DNA from: JANYJZ01 sp964523395
Lineage (GTDB): Bacteria; Bacteroidota; Ignavibacteria; UBA10030; SZUA-254
Assembly: GCA_964523395.1 (NCBI GenBank)
Contig: CAZFXS010000001.1
Location: 124,001 to 188,000, forward strand
DNA: 64,000 nt
Direction: 5' to 3'
Part shown: piece by piece, positions 7,395 to 15,942 of the stretch
How the letters are laid out: every line of letters begins with the position of its first letter
Position numbering within the stretch: the stretch's first letter is position 1
Notes under the pieces: model-generated
Databases searched by the model: none
What the model was told of the DNA's origin: nothing
What the model saw: only the letters and a program-made list of their open reading frames with translations
Position numbers and translations under genes: made by a program

Positions 7395-8030
7395 ATGAAA
7401 CAAACTTCGCGTAGAGGATTTATTACGGCCGTCGCAGTGCTGACCGGCGCTTCAATGGTTCCGGATCTGATGCATGCCGGACCCGGGCCCGGCAATGCAA
7501 CATGGGACCTTACCTGGCTTGACAAACTCAACGGCAAACATAAGCAGGTGTTTGACCTCGGTGACGTTGAATTGCTGCGTGTCATCGGCAACTGGCTTGA
7601 TGCGTATGAGGAGGTATTTCAAATGCCGTATACAGAATTAAATGCAATTGTTGGTATTTCCGGGAAGGCGTTTCCGATTAACGCGAATGATGAGCTGTAC
7701 CGCAAGTTTCCCATCGGCGAGCATTGGAAGGTGACTGACCCCGAGACACAGCAGCCGGCAATGCGCAATATCTTTCTTGATGGAGGAAAAACTCCGGCCG
7801 ACCAGAAGAAAAAGGTACACGCGTTGCAGGCGCGCGGAGTGATTTTCTGGCAATGCAATAAAGCGCTGCAGAGAGTTTCAAAAGAAATCGCCGCAAAAGT
7901 AAACAGGCCCGACACGGAAGTGTATGAAGAAATGAAAGCAGGACTGAATCCCGGTGTGATTCTTATTCCCGCGCACGCCATGCTTCTCGGCCTGGCGCAG
8001 GAAAAAGGTTGCACGTATGAGGCTTTGTAG
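7395..8030 (+). CDS. Tat-exported DsrE-like protein of unknown function
   Basis: A 211-residue protein beginning with a twin-arginine signal (TSRRGFITAVAVLTG), so it is folded before export. After the signal the chain has the outline of a DsrE/DsrF-like fold: a long N-terminal helix, an interrupted core and the C-terminal stretch NPGVILIPAHAMLLGLAQEKGC, which resembles the end of that family. A cysteine (C153-region, FWQCNKAL) lies where DsrE proteins often carry a reactive thiol. Neighbours are a peroxiredoxin and an SQR-like flavoprotein, so a role in periplasmic sulfur or thiol redox chemistry is plausible but unproven. Confidence 0.6.
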   Translation: MKQTSRRGFITAVAVLTGASMVPDLMHAGPGPGNATWDLTWLDKLNGKHKQVFDLGDVELLRVIGNWLDAYEEVFQMPYTELNAIVGISGKAFPINANDELYRKFPIGEHWKVTDPETQQPAMRNIFLDGGKTPADQKKKVHALQARGVIFWQCNKALQRVSKEIAAKVNRPDTEVYEEMKAGLNPGVILIPAHAMLLGLAQEKGCTYEAL

Positions 8031-8051
8031 GAAATAATATTAACTTTGTAA

Positions 8052-8147
8052 GTCCAATTACGAATTGGACGCTACTCGGCACCGGCAAAGTGTAGAGTCC
8101 GGTTCGCAACCGGACATTTAATGCACAAGACCATTTGAGAAATGGAC
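8052..8147. repeat. Array of three covarying 19-base palindromes
   Basis: Three 19-base elements of 8-base arm, 3-base loop, 8-base arm at 8052-8070, 8097-8115 and 8129-8147. All begin G(T/A)CC and end GGAC, but the inner four bases differ between copies and are matched by compensating changes on the other arm (AATT/AATT, GGTT/AACC, ATTT/AAAT). The flanks GTAG-A and GCTAC also recur, so the full unit is probably a dyad of about 28 bases. It looks like a dispersed intergenic palindrome family, not a terminator, as no T run follows. Confidence 0.7.
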
Positions 8148-8236
8148 GCTACAACATGCCGTGCTGGTTTTAATCTTGTAGTGTCCGACCCCCTGAACGA
8201 CGCAGTCTGTAGATGCGAAAGAAAAGAGGATGAAGG

Positions 8237-9385
8237 TTGAAACTACGAGTGGTTGTTTTAGGTGCCGGGTTTGGCGGACTTGAACTCAGCACGATCCTTT
8301 CTGAGTCCCTCAAGGATAATCTTGATCTTACCCTTATTGACAAAAGTGATACGTTCTACTTCGGCTTTTCAAAACTTGACGTGATGTTCGGTAAGAAGGA
8401 GCCGAATGCTGTACTCCTCCCATATCGCCAGATCGTAAAACCCGGTGTCCGTTTTGTGCAGGATACAATTCTATCCATTGACCCTGTTGCCAAACGTGTT
8501 ACCACGCAGAATGGATCCTGTGATGCGGATGTGCTTGTGGTCGCCCTTGGCGCTGATTACGATGTTGGGGCTACACCCGGCCTTGTTGAGGGAGGCAATG
8601 AGTTTTATTCCTTCGGTGGTGCAGAGCAGTTGCGAAAAGTCCTTCCCGGTTTTACAAAAGGCCATGCAATAGTAGGTGTTGCAGCAGCACCATTTAAATG
8701 TCCTCCGGCCCCAAGTGAGGCGGCGCTGTTATTACACGACTATCTGACCGCGCGTGGAGTCCGCGATGCTTGCAGTATCAGTCTCGTTATGCCTTTTGGC
8801 ATTCCCATCCCGCCGTCACCGGACACTTCCAAAGCGTTGATGGCTGTTTTCGCGGAGTGGGGAATTGCATTTCACGGAGATCGTACAATAAAAGCACTTG
8901 ATCCGAAGAGACGGGTTGCGATTCTTAAAGACACACGCACTGAAGAGACAACCGAGATGCCGTACGATCTGTTCCTCGGCATTCCGAAGCATCGTGTTCC
9001 CGAGGTTGTTGCTCAGAGCGGCATGACGGAAAATGGATGGGTTCCTGTCGATCCAAAAACTCTCAAGACAAAATATTCCGGCGTCTATGCGGTTGGCGAT
9101 GTGGCAAGTGTCGGGACACCGAAAGCCGGCGTCTTTGCTGAAGGTGCAGCGCGTACGGCTGCAAAATCTATTGTTGCTGAATTTCAGGGAAATGAAAGGC
9201 CTGCCGCTTATAGCGGTGCAGGATCCTGTTACATCGAGTTTGGAGGGGGACGTGTCGGTCGTGTTGATGTCGATTTCTTTTCGGGGCCGAAGCCGACCGG
9301 AAACTACGTCGAGGCGTCGTTAGAGCTTGTGAAAGAAAAGCAATTATTCGGATCGAGCCGCCGTGCCCGGTGGTTTGGGCTTTAA
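8237..9385 (+). CDS. SQR/FCSD-like FAD-dependent oxidoreductase
   Basis: A 382-residue flavoprotein of the sulfide:quinone oxidoreductase / flavocytochrome c sulfide dehydrogenase group. The N-terminal FAD-binding Rossmann motif is VVLGAGFGGLE; a second nucleotide-binding part ends with YAVGDVAS near residue 288. A single conserved cysteine sits in FKCPPAPSEAALLL near residue 154. I see no second and third cysteine in the usual SQR positions, so sulfide oxidation is uncertain and an NADH-quinone reductase role remains possible. Start is TTG at 8237 with AAGAGGATGAAGG before it; a nearby ATG at 8230 is in another frame. Transcribed alone or after the palindrome array. Confidence 0.75.
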   Translation: MKLRVVVLGAGFGGLELSTILSESLKDNLDLTLIDKSDTFYFGFSKLDVMFGKKEPNAVLLPYRQIVKPGVRFVQDTILSIDPVAKRVTTQNGSCDADVLVVALGADYDVGATPGLVEGGNEFYSFGGAEQLRKVLPGFTKGHAIVGVAAAPFKCPPAPSEAALLLHDYLTARGVRDACSISLVMPFGIPIPPSPDTSKALMAVFAEWGIAFHGDRTIKALDPKRRVAILKDTRTEETTEMPYDLFLGIPKHRVPEVVAQSGMTENGWVPVDPKTLKTKYSGVYAVGDVASVGTPKAGVFAEGAARTAAKSIVAEFQGNERPAAYSGAGSCYIEFGGGRVGRVDVDFFSGPKPTGNYVEASLELVKEKQLFGSSRRARWFGL

Positions 9386-9414
9386 CCGGTTTCGTTTCAG
9401 CATCCTACGTAGTG

Positions 9415-9431
9415 GCCGACGACCCGTCGGC
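9415..9431. repeat. Small intergenic palindrome
   Basis: GCCGAC and GTCGGC around a 5-base loop in the 135-base gap between two convergent genes. No T run follows, so it is a poor intrinsic terminator; it may belong to the same kind of dispersed palindrome seen at 8052-8147. Confidence 0.4.
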
Positions 9432-9520
9432 GTTTAAGACCGATGCAAAACGATATCAGGTCGATGTCTACTACCCTCGTTCCACGTCACCTCCATACTA
9501 AACTATCGCGGAATTCTTCA

Positions 9521-11062
9521 TCACGTTTGCCACAAATTCCTATCCAAACTCCTGTACTGAATTGCCTCGCTGATATGCTCAGGTCTGATTTCAGTTGATT
9601 GGGCGAGGTCGGCAATTGTTCTTGCAACTTTCAGAATGCGGTCATACGCCCGCGCGGAAAGTCCGAGCTTGGTAATCGCCGTTTTGAGCAGCTCTTCTCC
9701 CGCGGCGTCGATTTTGCAATGTGTCTGAATATCCTTTGCCGTCATATCGGCATTGCTGAACATATGCTTTCTTCCGGTAAATCTTTTTCTCTGAACTTCT
9801 CTTGCATTCGTTACCCGTCCTCTGATATCTGCGGATTGTTCACCCGATTCCTTGCTTGCAAGTTCTTTGTACTTCACGGCCGGAACTTCAATATGCAGGT
9901 CAATGCGGTCGAGTAACGGACCTGATATCTTTGCCATATACTTTTGAATTTGGAGTGAAGTGCATGAACACTCTTTTGAGGGGTCAGTGTAATATCCGCA
10001 GGGGCAGGGATTCATCGCGCAGACAAGCATGAAATTCGCAGGGAAATCAACCGACATTTTTGATCGGCTGATGGTAACGTGGCTGTCTTCGAGTGGTTGC
10101 CGTAAAACTTCAAGGACATTTCTTGCAAACTCCGGAAGTTCATCCAGAAACAAGACGCCATGATGCGCGAGAGAAATTTCACCGGGACGCGGTATGGTTC
10201 CTCCGCCCACCAGCGCGCTGTCGGAAATTGTATGATGGGGTGAACGGAAGGGCCTCGTAGCGATGAGAGCCGTCTCCCCCTGAAGTGTGCCCGCAACCGA
10301 ATGTATTTTAGTGCTTTCAATCGCCTCGTCGAATGTCATCGGGGGGAGGATGGAAGGGAGGCGCTTTGCGAGCATGGTTTTCCCGGAGCCCGGCGGGCCG
10401 ATCATGATAATATTATGCCCGCCTGCCGCTGCGACTTCAAGCGCGCGCTTGACATTCTCCTGCCCTTTCACATCCGCAAAGTCAGTGGGATATTTCTGAT
10501 CATGCTGAAATATCTCCTTCACTTCTACACGAAACGGTGTGATTTCTATCTTGTGCGAGTTCAAAAATGAAACAGCTTCAGTCAGTGTCTCGACCGGAAA
10601 AATGTCAATTCCCTGTACCATTGCCGCTTCTTTTGCGTTTTCCTTCGGGACAATCATTCCTTTTACTTTATGTTTCTTCACCTCGACGGCGATCGGAAGC
10701 GCACCGTGAATAGGGCGCAGTATTCCATCCAGCGAGAGTTCACCGAGGAGAATATATTCTGAAAGATGCGTCTGCTGTACCTGCTCGCTGGCAGCGAGAA
10801 TGCCGATGGCAATAGGTAGATCAAATGCCGAACCCTCTTTCTTAATATCGGCCGGGGCAAGATTGACTGTGATCCGCTGTCCCGGAAAGGTGAAGCCTGT
10901 GGTTTTTATGGAAGCAAAAACGCGCTCCCGGCTTTCCCGGATAGCGTTGTCAGGCAATCCCACGACATTAAACGAATGCAGCGCTTTTGCGATATGAATT
11001 TCTACCTGAACAAGATGAGCCTTAATGCCTAAAGTGGTACCGCTGAGGATGTGAGCGAACAT
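9521..11062 (-). CDS. comM: YifB/ComM-family Mg-chelatase-like AAA+ ATPase
   Basis: Hexameric helicase that in transformable bacteria extends recombination tracts during natural transformation. 513 residues, full length. An N-terminal Lon-substrate-like domain (about 1-170, with the family signature HSFNVVGLPDNAIRESRERV split here as HSFNVVGLPD and AIRESRERV) is followed by the AAA+ core: Walker A GPPGSGKTML at 222-231 and Walker B VLFLDELPEF near 305. A cysteine cluster CPCGYYTDPSKECSC may bind zinc, and the C-terminal Mg_chelatase lid is present. RBS GGGAGG 6-7 bases before ATG. Monocistronic, with its own promoter upstream. Confidence 0.92.
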   Translation of the reverse strand: MFAHILSGTTLGIKAHLVQVEIHIAKALHSFNVVGLPDNAIRESRERVFASIKTTGFTFPGQRITVNLAPADIKKEGSAFDLPIAIGILAASEQVQQTHLSEYILLGELSLDGILRPIHGALPIAVEVKKHKVKGMIVPKENAKEAAMVQGIDIFPVETLTEAVSFLNSHKIEITPFRVEVKEIFQHDQKYPTDFADVKGQENVKRALEVAAAGGHNIIMIGPPGSGKTMLAKRLPSILPPMTFDEAIESTKIHSVAGTLQGETALIATRPFRSPHHTISDSALVGGGTIPRPGEISLAHHGVLFLDELPEFARNVLEVLRQPLEDSHVTISRSKMSVDFPANFMLVCAMNPCPCGYYTDPSKECSCTSLQIQKYMAKISGPLLDRIDLHIEVPAVKYKELASKESGEQSADIRGRVTNAREVQRKRFTGRKHMFSNADMTAKDIQTHCKIDAAGEELLKTAITKLGLSARAYDRILKVARTIADLAQSTEIRPEHISEAIQYRSLDRNLWQT

Positions 11063-11088
11063 GGTGTAACCTCCCTGATGTTGCAGAT

Positions 11089-11117
11089 ATTGTACGGAAT
11101 GGGTTGGACAAGTGCAA
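11089..11117 (-). promoter_or_regulatory. Candidate sigma-70 promoter of the YifB/ComM gene
   Basis: Minus strand TTGCAC (11117-11112), 17-base spacer, TACAAT (11094-11089). Transcription would begin near 11082, 20 bases before the ATG at 11062, with the GGGAGG site in the leader. Confidence 0.6.
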
Positions 11118-11183
11118 GTTATGCTTGGCGAAGAAATGTAATTGTCAAATTAAGTCGAAGAGGGACAGCTTCCGACAAGGATG

Positions 11184-11675
11184 TCAGTAAAAGGAATGTG
11201 TATTAATCCATGGTGAATATTTTCCGTAAATCTTTATTGGTATTTTCACGAAACTTCCAACTTCGTTCACACTTCCAAATTTTGAACTTCCTGTGGTACT
11301 TATGAATGGAATTAATAGCCCGCCGGCATACGCCGTAAACGTATAGCCGAAGTCATGCTCATTGTTACGCAAAAGTAAAGTGGGTCCGATGCAAACCCCG
11401 AAGAGACCGTCTCCGCCTTCAATCCCGAAATGTACTTTTGAAAGGTCGGAGAGCCGGTCAACTCCCAACACTAAACCTCCATAGAGTGCATCATACTTAT
11501 TTCTGATAACAAAACTTACTTCGGCACCGTAAATAAAACCTTTGTTTTCACCGAATGAGTAACCAAGCTTAAATCCGGGATTTATAGTAGACCATAGGTC
11601 TTGCGTATGAGAAATTTCAGGTAGAATTAAAATTACACCAAACAATATCGGAAGGATGCGGTTCTTCACTGGCAT
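11184..11675 (-). CDS. Exported beta-barrel-like protein of unknown function
   Basis: A 163-residue protein with a signal peptide (about 1-24, ending SHTQ) and alternating hydrophobic/polar segments with many glycines and aromatic residues (for example GFKLGYSFGENKGFIYGAEV), as in small outer-membrane beta-barrels. The last residues (INTHSFY) do not form a clear C-terminal aromatic strand signature apart from the final Tyr. It follows pabBC by 3 bases and may be co-transcribed with it, although no functional link is obvious. No family recognised. Confidence 0.6.
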   Translation of the reverse strand: MPVKNRILPILFGVILILPEISHTQDLWSTINPGFKLGYSFGENKGFIYGAEVSFVIRNKYDALYGGLVLGVDRLSDLSKVHFGIEGGDGLFGVCIGPTLLLRNNEHDFGYTFTAYAGGLLIPFISTTGSSKFGSVNEVGSFVKIPIKIYGKYSPWINTHSFY

Positions 11676-11678
11676 CCC

Positions 11679-13589
11679 TTATTCATGTAATCGCTCACGT
11701 TCATATCCGGCATGCTGAACTTTCGGTGAAGGTGCGAATATCACCTGAACCTCCTGCCATCCGCGGAGAACGTTGCAGGCAAAAACTGCATCCGCATCAT
11801 GAATATCCTGCCTGGTCAATACAGTTTCCTTTACATGTTCCAATGTGTGAAGCATATGCTGTCGGTAGATGCCGTTTAAGAGTCCGCAATTAACCGGTGG
11901 TGTATGATACACATTATCTTTCAGGATGAAGATATTCGTTCGGGATCCTTCCGTAATCTGGCCAAACTCATTCATAAAAATCACATCGAAGTACCCATTC
12001 TCCGTGGCAGTTTTGTATGAGGTTTCGTACAGTGCTCTTTTGCTTGTTTTGTGATACAGAAACATGTCCATTGAAGAAGTTCTGACGGGCGAAATAAACA
12101 CCGTCGGGGCACTTCTGAGTTCATTTGAAAACTCATTCCACGTGATCTCTGCGTTCCCGAACCGATCGAGTGTCAACCGGACGCGGTATTGTTTTCCCGC
12201 ATCGAACTCTGTCGTGATACTATCCAGCAGTTGACGGATGAGTCCGGTGTCGCAAGGAAAATCAAAATATGCCGCGGAAGCCGTAAGCCGCTCAAGGTGC
12301 TTGTCGGGGAGCCGGTACGTTCCATCCCAAAAAAGAGTTTCGATAAGCGTGAATTCTTCCGGCGGTTGAAGAAAGAATTTTGACTTCAACTCACATTCAC
12401 GGTATTCATCTTCAGCGTCAGAATCCCAGGTAATGCCGCCGCCAATCCCAATTTCACCCTTCGAATCTCTCAGTACAGCAGTGCGTATTGCGACATTGAA
12501 CATCGCTTCGTTTGAAGGAGAAATATAACCTATGGCGCCGGTATATACTCCGCGGGGAGTGCCTTCCAGATCATCTATGATTTGCATGGCACGCCGTTTC
12601 GGAGCGCCGGTGATGGAACCGCTTGGGAAAAGTGCTTTGAAAATATCGTAATAACGTACGTTCTCACGAAGTTCTGATTCCACGGTTGAAATCATCTGGA
12701 ACAGCGAATCATATTTTTCAACCGTATAAAGGTTTGAGGTTTTCACTGACCCGATAGAGGAAATTTTCCCAAGGTCGTTTCTCAGTACATCCACAATCAT
12801 AATGTTTTCGGTCCGGTTTTTCGCATCATTACTCAGCCAAATACTGTTTGCAGAATCTTCGGTGACCGTGCGTCCGCGGGGGGCGGTCCCTTTCATCGGG
12901 CGGGTCACCATGCGGTTGCCTTTGCGGTGAAAGAATAATTCCGGGGAGAGGCTGATGAATGCCTCATGTTCCGTTCTGATGTAGGTACTGTAGGGAACAC
13001 GCTGTTTCTGTTTCAGTGACCGGTAGAAATCAAGAGCTGATCCTTCAAATTGAAATGACATCCTTCCCGTAAAATTAATCTGATAAACGTCTCCGTCCCG
13101 GATATGATTCCTGACGGCGTGAATCCGTTCAACGTATGTTTTCCGTGATGGCGCGAATTGAACATCTGAGACACGGTAATCCTTATCAATTAATTTGGCA
13201 CTGTTCCGTAATCGAGGGGAAGTGCCTTCCCACACTCCAGTCGCGTGATTAAAAATCATAGGAGCCTTGTAAACGCCAAACCAGGCGAGAGGGGAGCTGG
13301 TGGCAATTTCGTGGGGTATGCTTTCGAAATGGAAACCGCATTCGTAAGCCATGTATCCCGCTATGTGATAACCCTCTTGCAATTTTTCCTCCATTGAATC
13401 AAAGAGGCGGGGGATTTCTTCGAGTGAAAAAACCTGCAGGATCTCTGCCGGTTTGGTGAACAAAAATGATCGGTAATGTTCACTGTCGCATTTGCTTGTT
13501 TCAAGCAGGACAACATTCTGCTCATCAGCGACATACGCCTCGAGATTACAGGGAAAAAACTTTGGTGGTATGGAGAATTGAAGTGACAC
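11679..13589 (-). CDS. pabBC: Fused aminodeoxychorismate synthase component I / aminodeoxychorismate lyase (PabB-PabC)
   Basis: Makes p-aminobenzoate for folate. The N-terminal half (about 1-375 of 636) is chorismate-binding, with the family motif GSITGAPKRRAMQII and the GTAPRGRT segment. The C-terminal part (about 385-636) is a fold-type IV PLP enzyme, PabC-like: HKTSKR carries the likely PLP lysine, and GQITEGSRTNIF plus GLLNGIYRQ match the lyase. The fusion joins two consecutive steps; the glutaminase PabA is not in the window. The start is GTG at 13589. A promoter-like site just upstream would put the transcript start at this codon, so either the message is leaderless or the true start lies a little downstream. 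Confidence 0.9.
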   Translation of the reverse strand: MSLQFSIPPKFFPCNLEAYVADEQNVVLLETSKCDSEHYRSFLFTKPAEILQVFSLEEIPRLFDSMEEKLQEGYHIAGYMAYECGFHFESIPHEIATSSPLAWFGVYKAPMIFNHATGVWEGTSPRLRNSAKLIDKDYRVSDVQFAPSRKTYVERIHAVRNHIRDGDVYQINFTGRMSFQFEGSALDFYRSLKQKQRVPYSTYIRTEHEAFISLSPELFFHRKGNRMVTRPMKGTAPRGRTVTEDSANSIWLSNDAKNRTENIMIVDVLRNDLGKISSIGSVKTSNLYTVEKYDSLFQMISTVESELRENVRYYDIFKALFPSGSITGAPKRRAMQIIDDLEGTPRGVYTGAIGYISPSNEAMFNVAIRTAVLRDSKGEIGIGGGITWDSDAEDEYRECELKSKFFLQPPEEFTLIETLFWDGTYRLPDKHLERLTASAAYFDFPCDTGLIRQLLDSITTEFDAGKQYRVRLTLDRFGNAEITWNEFSNELRSAPTVFISPVRTSSMDMFLYHKTSKRALYETSYKTATENGYFDVIFMNEFGQITEGSRTNIFILKDNVYHTPPVNCGLLNGIYRQHMLHTLEHVKETVLTRQDIHDADAVFACNVLRGWQEVQVIFAPSPKVQHAGYERERLHE

Positions 13590-13594
13590 GGTAA

Positions 13595-13623
13595 AATATA
13601 CGAAAGAGAAGCGCCACCCTCAA
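13595..13623 (-). promoter_or_regulatory. Candidate promoter of pabBC, abutting the start codon
   Basis: Minus strand TTGAGG (13623-13618), 17-base spacer, TATATT (13600-13595). The expected transcript start (about 13588-13590) coincides with the GTG start at 13589, which would give a leaderless message. Confidence 0.45.
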
Positions 13624-13629
13624 CTTACG

Positions 13630-14016
13630 TTAAGAGGTTTTTGAAGATGTCCTGGCGTGGGCTTTTTGGAGGTCTTCGTTTACTCTGAATTTGACCATCT
13701 TCTTCACAAGCAGTCCCGGAATCTTTTTTCCATGAGGAAATTTGACCGTTCCTTTGGAGGTTTCATAGTTCTTCAATTCATTTGTAAATGCTCTGATTGC
13801 CGAGGTGAACGGGTAAAATCCAATATGTTCCTTATGAGCCGCGAAGTAAACAAGCATGCCGTGAAATTTGTACGCCGGCATGTTGTAGCTGATAACTTCA
13901 ATAGCTTCAGGCGCAGATGTGCGTATCGCATTCCGCAATTCCTTCAGAGAAGTTCTGACGCTTACCGGCTGAGCCGCGATGTATGCGTCGATTGTCGTAA
14001 AGCGTTGTGATTTCAT
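13630..14016 (-). CDS. DUF1801 (YdhG-like) protein
   Basis: A 128-residue cytoplasmic protein of the DUF1801/YdhG fold, recognised from ISYNMPAYKFHGMLVYFAAH followed by a GFYP turn and the C-terminal basic helix pattern HGKKIP...VKKMVKFR. The family resembles frataxin in fold and some members are called iron chaperones, but no reaction is established. It stands 40 bases upstream of pabBC with a separate start, and a second DUF1801 member sits at 17093-17506. The lysine-rich C-terminus (KTSSKTS-like) is unstructured. Confidence 0.8.
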   Translation of the reverse strand: MKSQRFTTIDAYIAAQPVSVRTSLKELRNAIRTSAPEAIEVISYNMPAYKFHGMLVYFAAHKEHIGFYPFTSAIRAFTNELKNYETSKGTVKFPHGKKIPGLLVKKMVKFRVNEDLQKAHARTSSKTS

Positions 14017-14204
14017 AAGAGGCCATTCACAATGAGAGGCTTTTGAAAAATTCTATGAGAAAGGTGGTGAGCGGAGGCGAACCACCTCATATTATCTTAA
14101 ATTCGCACTTCTCCGCTGTCAGCGTCTGCCAGCCGGTAAGGCGGGGATCCGCTCAGTGCTTCAGTCTGGAAATATCCGATGTATTCCTCGGAAGTCAAAA
14201 TAAA

Positions 14205-14729
14205 TTATTGCCGCAATATTTTCAAATACTCTTTCCACGGTCCCACTTCTACAGCATACTGCTTTGCCATAATGCGTGAAATTTGAGAGATATGATCGAG
14301 GTCATGCACAACCCATGTGGAAAGAAGCTGGGCGAGCGTGACTTCCCCGAACGCCGGATGAATTCCTGTTTGCTTCAACTGAACATCGGTCAGTTTCCTG
14401 GAGATGAGAATTTCGAGATTCCTCTTGCGGAGCGCTGTGAATTCATCTAAGAGTTGAGGCAACGACTTTCCCTTGCTTTCCTCGAATTGCGCGAAGCGGT
14501 CAAATGGTACAAACCGTTTGTCAGGAGTATCGGAGAGTATAATTTCCATGCGGGGAATCCAGTCGGTTTTTTCTCCGTGGATAAGGTGTCCTACGACATC
14601 ATAGATAGTCCATGTTTCATTGCCTTCATTTGCAGTTGACCAATCGTTGGAAAGGTGTTCCACTATTGTTCTGAGAACGGTTGGCGTGCGCTCAAGGATT
14701 TCAACAGATTTTTCAAGAGAGAAATTCAT
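14205..14729 (-). CDS. DinB/YfiT-family putative metalloenzyme
   Basis: A 174-residue four-helix-bundle protein of the DinB superfamily. The expected three metal-binding histidines can be seen: one in DVVGHLIHGE near residue 48 and two in VVHDLDHISQ near residues 140-144. Members often act as thiol-dependent (bacillithiol or similar) transferases or are of unknown function. Its start overlaps the stop of the DUF4345 gene (ATGA), so the two are translationally coupled. Thiol partner and substrate cannot be told from sequence. Confidence 0.82.
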   Translation of the reverse strand: MNFSLEKSVEILERTPTVLRTIVEHLSNDWSTANEGNETWTIYDVVGHLIHGEKTDWIPRMEIILSDTPDKRFVPFDRFAQFEESKGKSLPQLLDEFTALRKRNLEILISRKLTDVQLKQTGIHPAFGEVTLAQLLSTWVVHDLDHISQISRIMAKQYAVEVGPWKEYLKILRQ

Positions 14730-15160
14730 GAAGTGGTCGCGGCAGATTTCGTAATTTTTAATAACCAGATAAAAAGTATCGGCATGAGAATTAATTCCGC
14801 GAACAGCGATCCAATAATATCTTTTCCAAAAATGATATCAGGCCGCATCATGGTGAAGCGTGTCAATCCGCCAATAAATGTCAGTACGAAAACTAACAAC
14901 AATGCCGTCCGGTATTTTTGCAAATTTGCCGGTGCCAGAATCAGAAATGCGCCGATTCCAATGTAGAGTCCGCCGAAATACCGGATGTGGCTGTCCTGCG
15001 TCAGAAATCCGTATTCATCTATCACTTCCAAAAACTTTGTTTGGCCCTGTAACCCCAGCGTCAGGATTCCGCCAAAGCCGACATTTATTCCAATAAATAT
15101 GTTTATGAGACCGAGTAGTACCAGAATTAACTTCAAAATATTAACAGCAATTTTTGACAT
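14726..15160 (-). CDS. DUF4345-like four-helix membrane protein
   Basis: A 144-residue integral membrane protein with four predicted helices (about 8-28, 48-75, 80-100 and 112-137). The glycine pattern GLINIFIGINVGFGG and the RYFGGLYIGIGAFL segment match the DUF4345 group. Function unknown. Coupled to the downstream DinB-like gene by a 4-base overlap, so they are probably expressed together. RBS AGGAG lies about 6 bases before the ATG. Confidence 0.75.
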   Translation of the reverse strand: MSKIAVNILKLILVLLGLINIFIGINVGFGGILTLGLQGQTKFLEVIDEYGFLTQDSHIRYFGGLYIGIGAFLILAPANLQKYRTALLLVFVLTFIGGLTRFTMMRPDIIFGKDIIGSLFAELILMPILFIWLLKITKSAATTS

Positions 15161-15220
15161 GTCAGGCTCCTTGGAGATACATATACATATTTTAAGAGAA
15201 AAATTTGCCTTGGTAAAAGA

Positions 15221-15892
15221 TCATTTCATCGGTTTTCCCTGCAAATGCTTCTGCATCCCGGCGTAATCGGGGTGGATGCTGAATTCTCCGTAACAAAGCA
15301 TTCTGAGAATCGGCAGGGGTCGCTGATACCAGCTTGCCCAGGTGAGCGGCGAGTCGCCGTTCATGTCTTTTGTCTCGCGCTTTGCTCCGGCATCCAAAAG
15401 TAACTGTATGGTGTTCTCATTTCCAAACGCCGCGGCGCGGTGAAGGGGAGTCTCGGCTTTCGTACGGCAATCGCGCATAAAGCTGTCGGTTGGGGCTGAA
15501 TTTGTTGTTACTGCATTCGGGTTCGCACCATGCAACAGGAGAACTTCAACTACCGGATCGTGCGCGGTACGTACCGGTGTGCATAATGCCGAATGCAACG
15601 GTGTTTCCCCCGTTGACGGCAATGGCATGTTGACATCGGCGCCTTGTTCAATAAGAAACTGGCAGAGTTTCCAGTGGCCGTGAAATGCCGCCCCGTTGAG
15701 ATCGAAATTATCTCCTAATGATCGCAATGACTCGCCATTGGTGACCAGTAATTTTATTGCGCTGACATCGCCGTAGTATGCGCACCATTGAAGCAACGAC
15801 ACGCCGTTCTTATCTTTTGATGTTGCCGGATGTCCCCCGGCAAGATATTCTGCGATAAGATCGGTGCGGCCGTTGATGATGTGATTTAACAT
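15221..15892 (-). CDS. Ankyrin-repeat protein
   Basis: A 223-residue soluble protein made of about five to six ankyrin repeats; clear units are GVSLLQWCAYYGDVSAIKLL, GAAFHGHWKLCQFLIEQGAD, ETPLHSALCTP...VVEVLLLHGAN, ETPLHRAAAFGNENTIQLLL and SPLTWASWYQR. Such proteins bind other proteins. No signal peptide or membrane helix, so it is cytoplasmic. It lies among small accessory genes on the same strand with 60-base gaps. Partner unknown. Confidence 0.85.
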   Translation of the reverse strand: MLNHIINGRTDLIAEYLAGGHPATSKDKNGVSLLQWCAYYGDVSAIKLLVTNGESLRSLGDNFDLNGAAFHGHWKLCQFLIEQGADVNMPLPSTGETPLHSALCTPVRTAHDPVVEVLLLHGANPNAVTTNSAPTDSFMRDCRTKAETPLHRAAAFGNENTIQLLLDAGAKRETKDMNGDSPLTWASWYQRPLPILRMLCYGEFSIHPDYAGMQKHLQGKPMK

Positions 15893-15942
15893 CTGTCCCT
15901 TTCTTAGGAAAAATTACGAATGACATTATCGGAGATGAGCAA

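Noticed and set aside
8052..8147. Palindrome array as a set of intrinsic terminators
   Set aside because: None is followed by a T run and they are in tandem; a dispersed palindrome family fits better.
14043..14279. 78-codon plus-strand frame in the gap before the DinB-like gene
   Set aside because: No ribosome binding site, non-ATG start, overlaps the DinB end, and the product resembles no protein.
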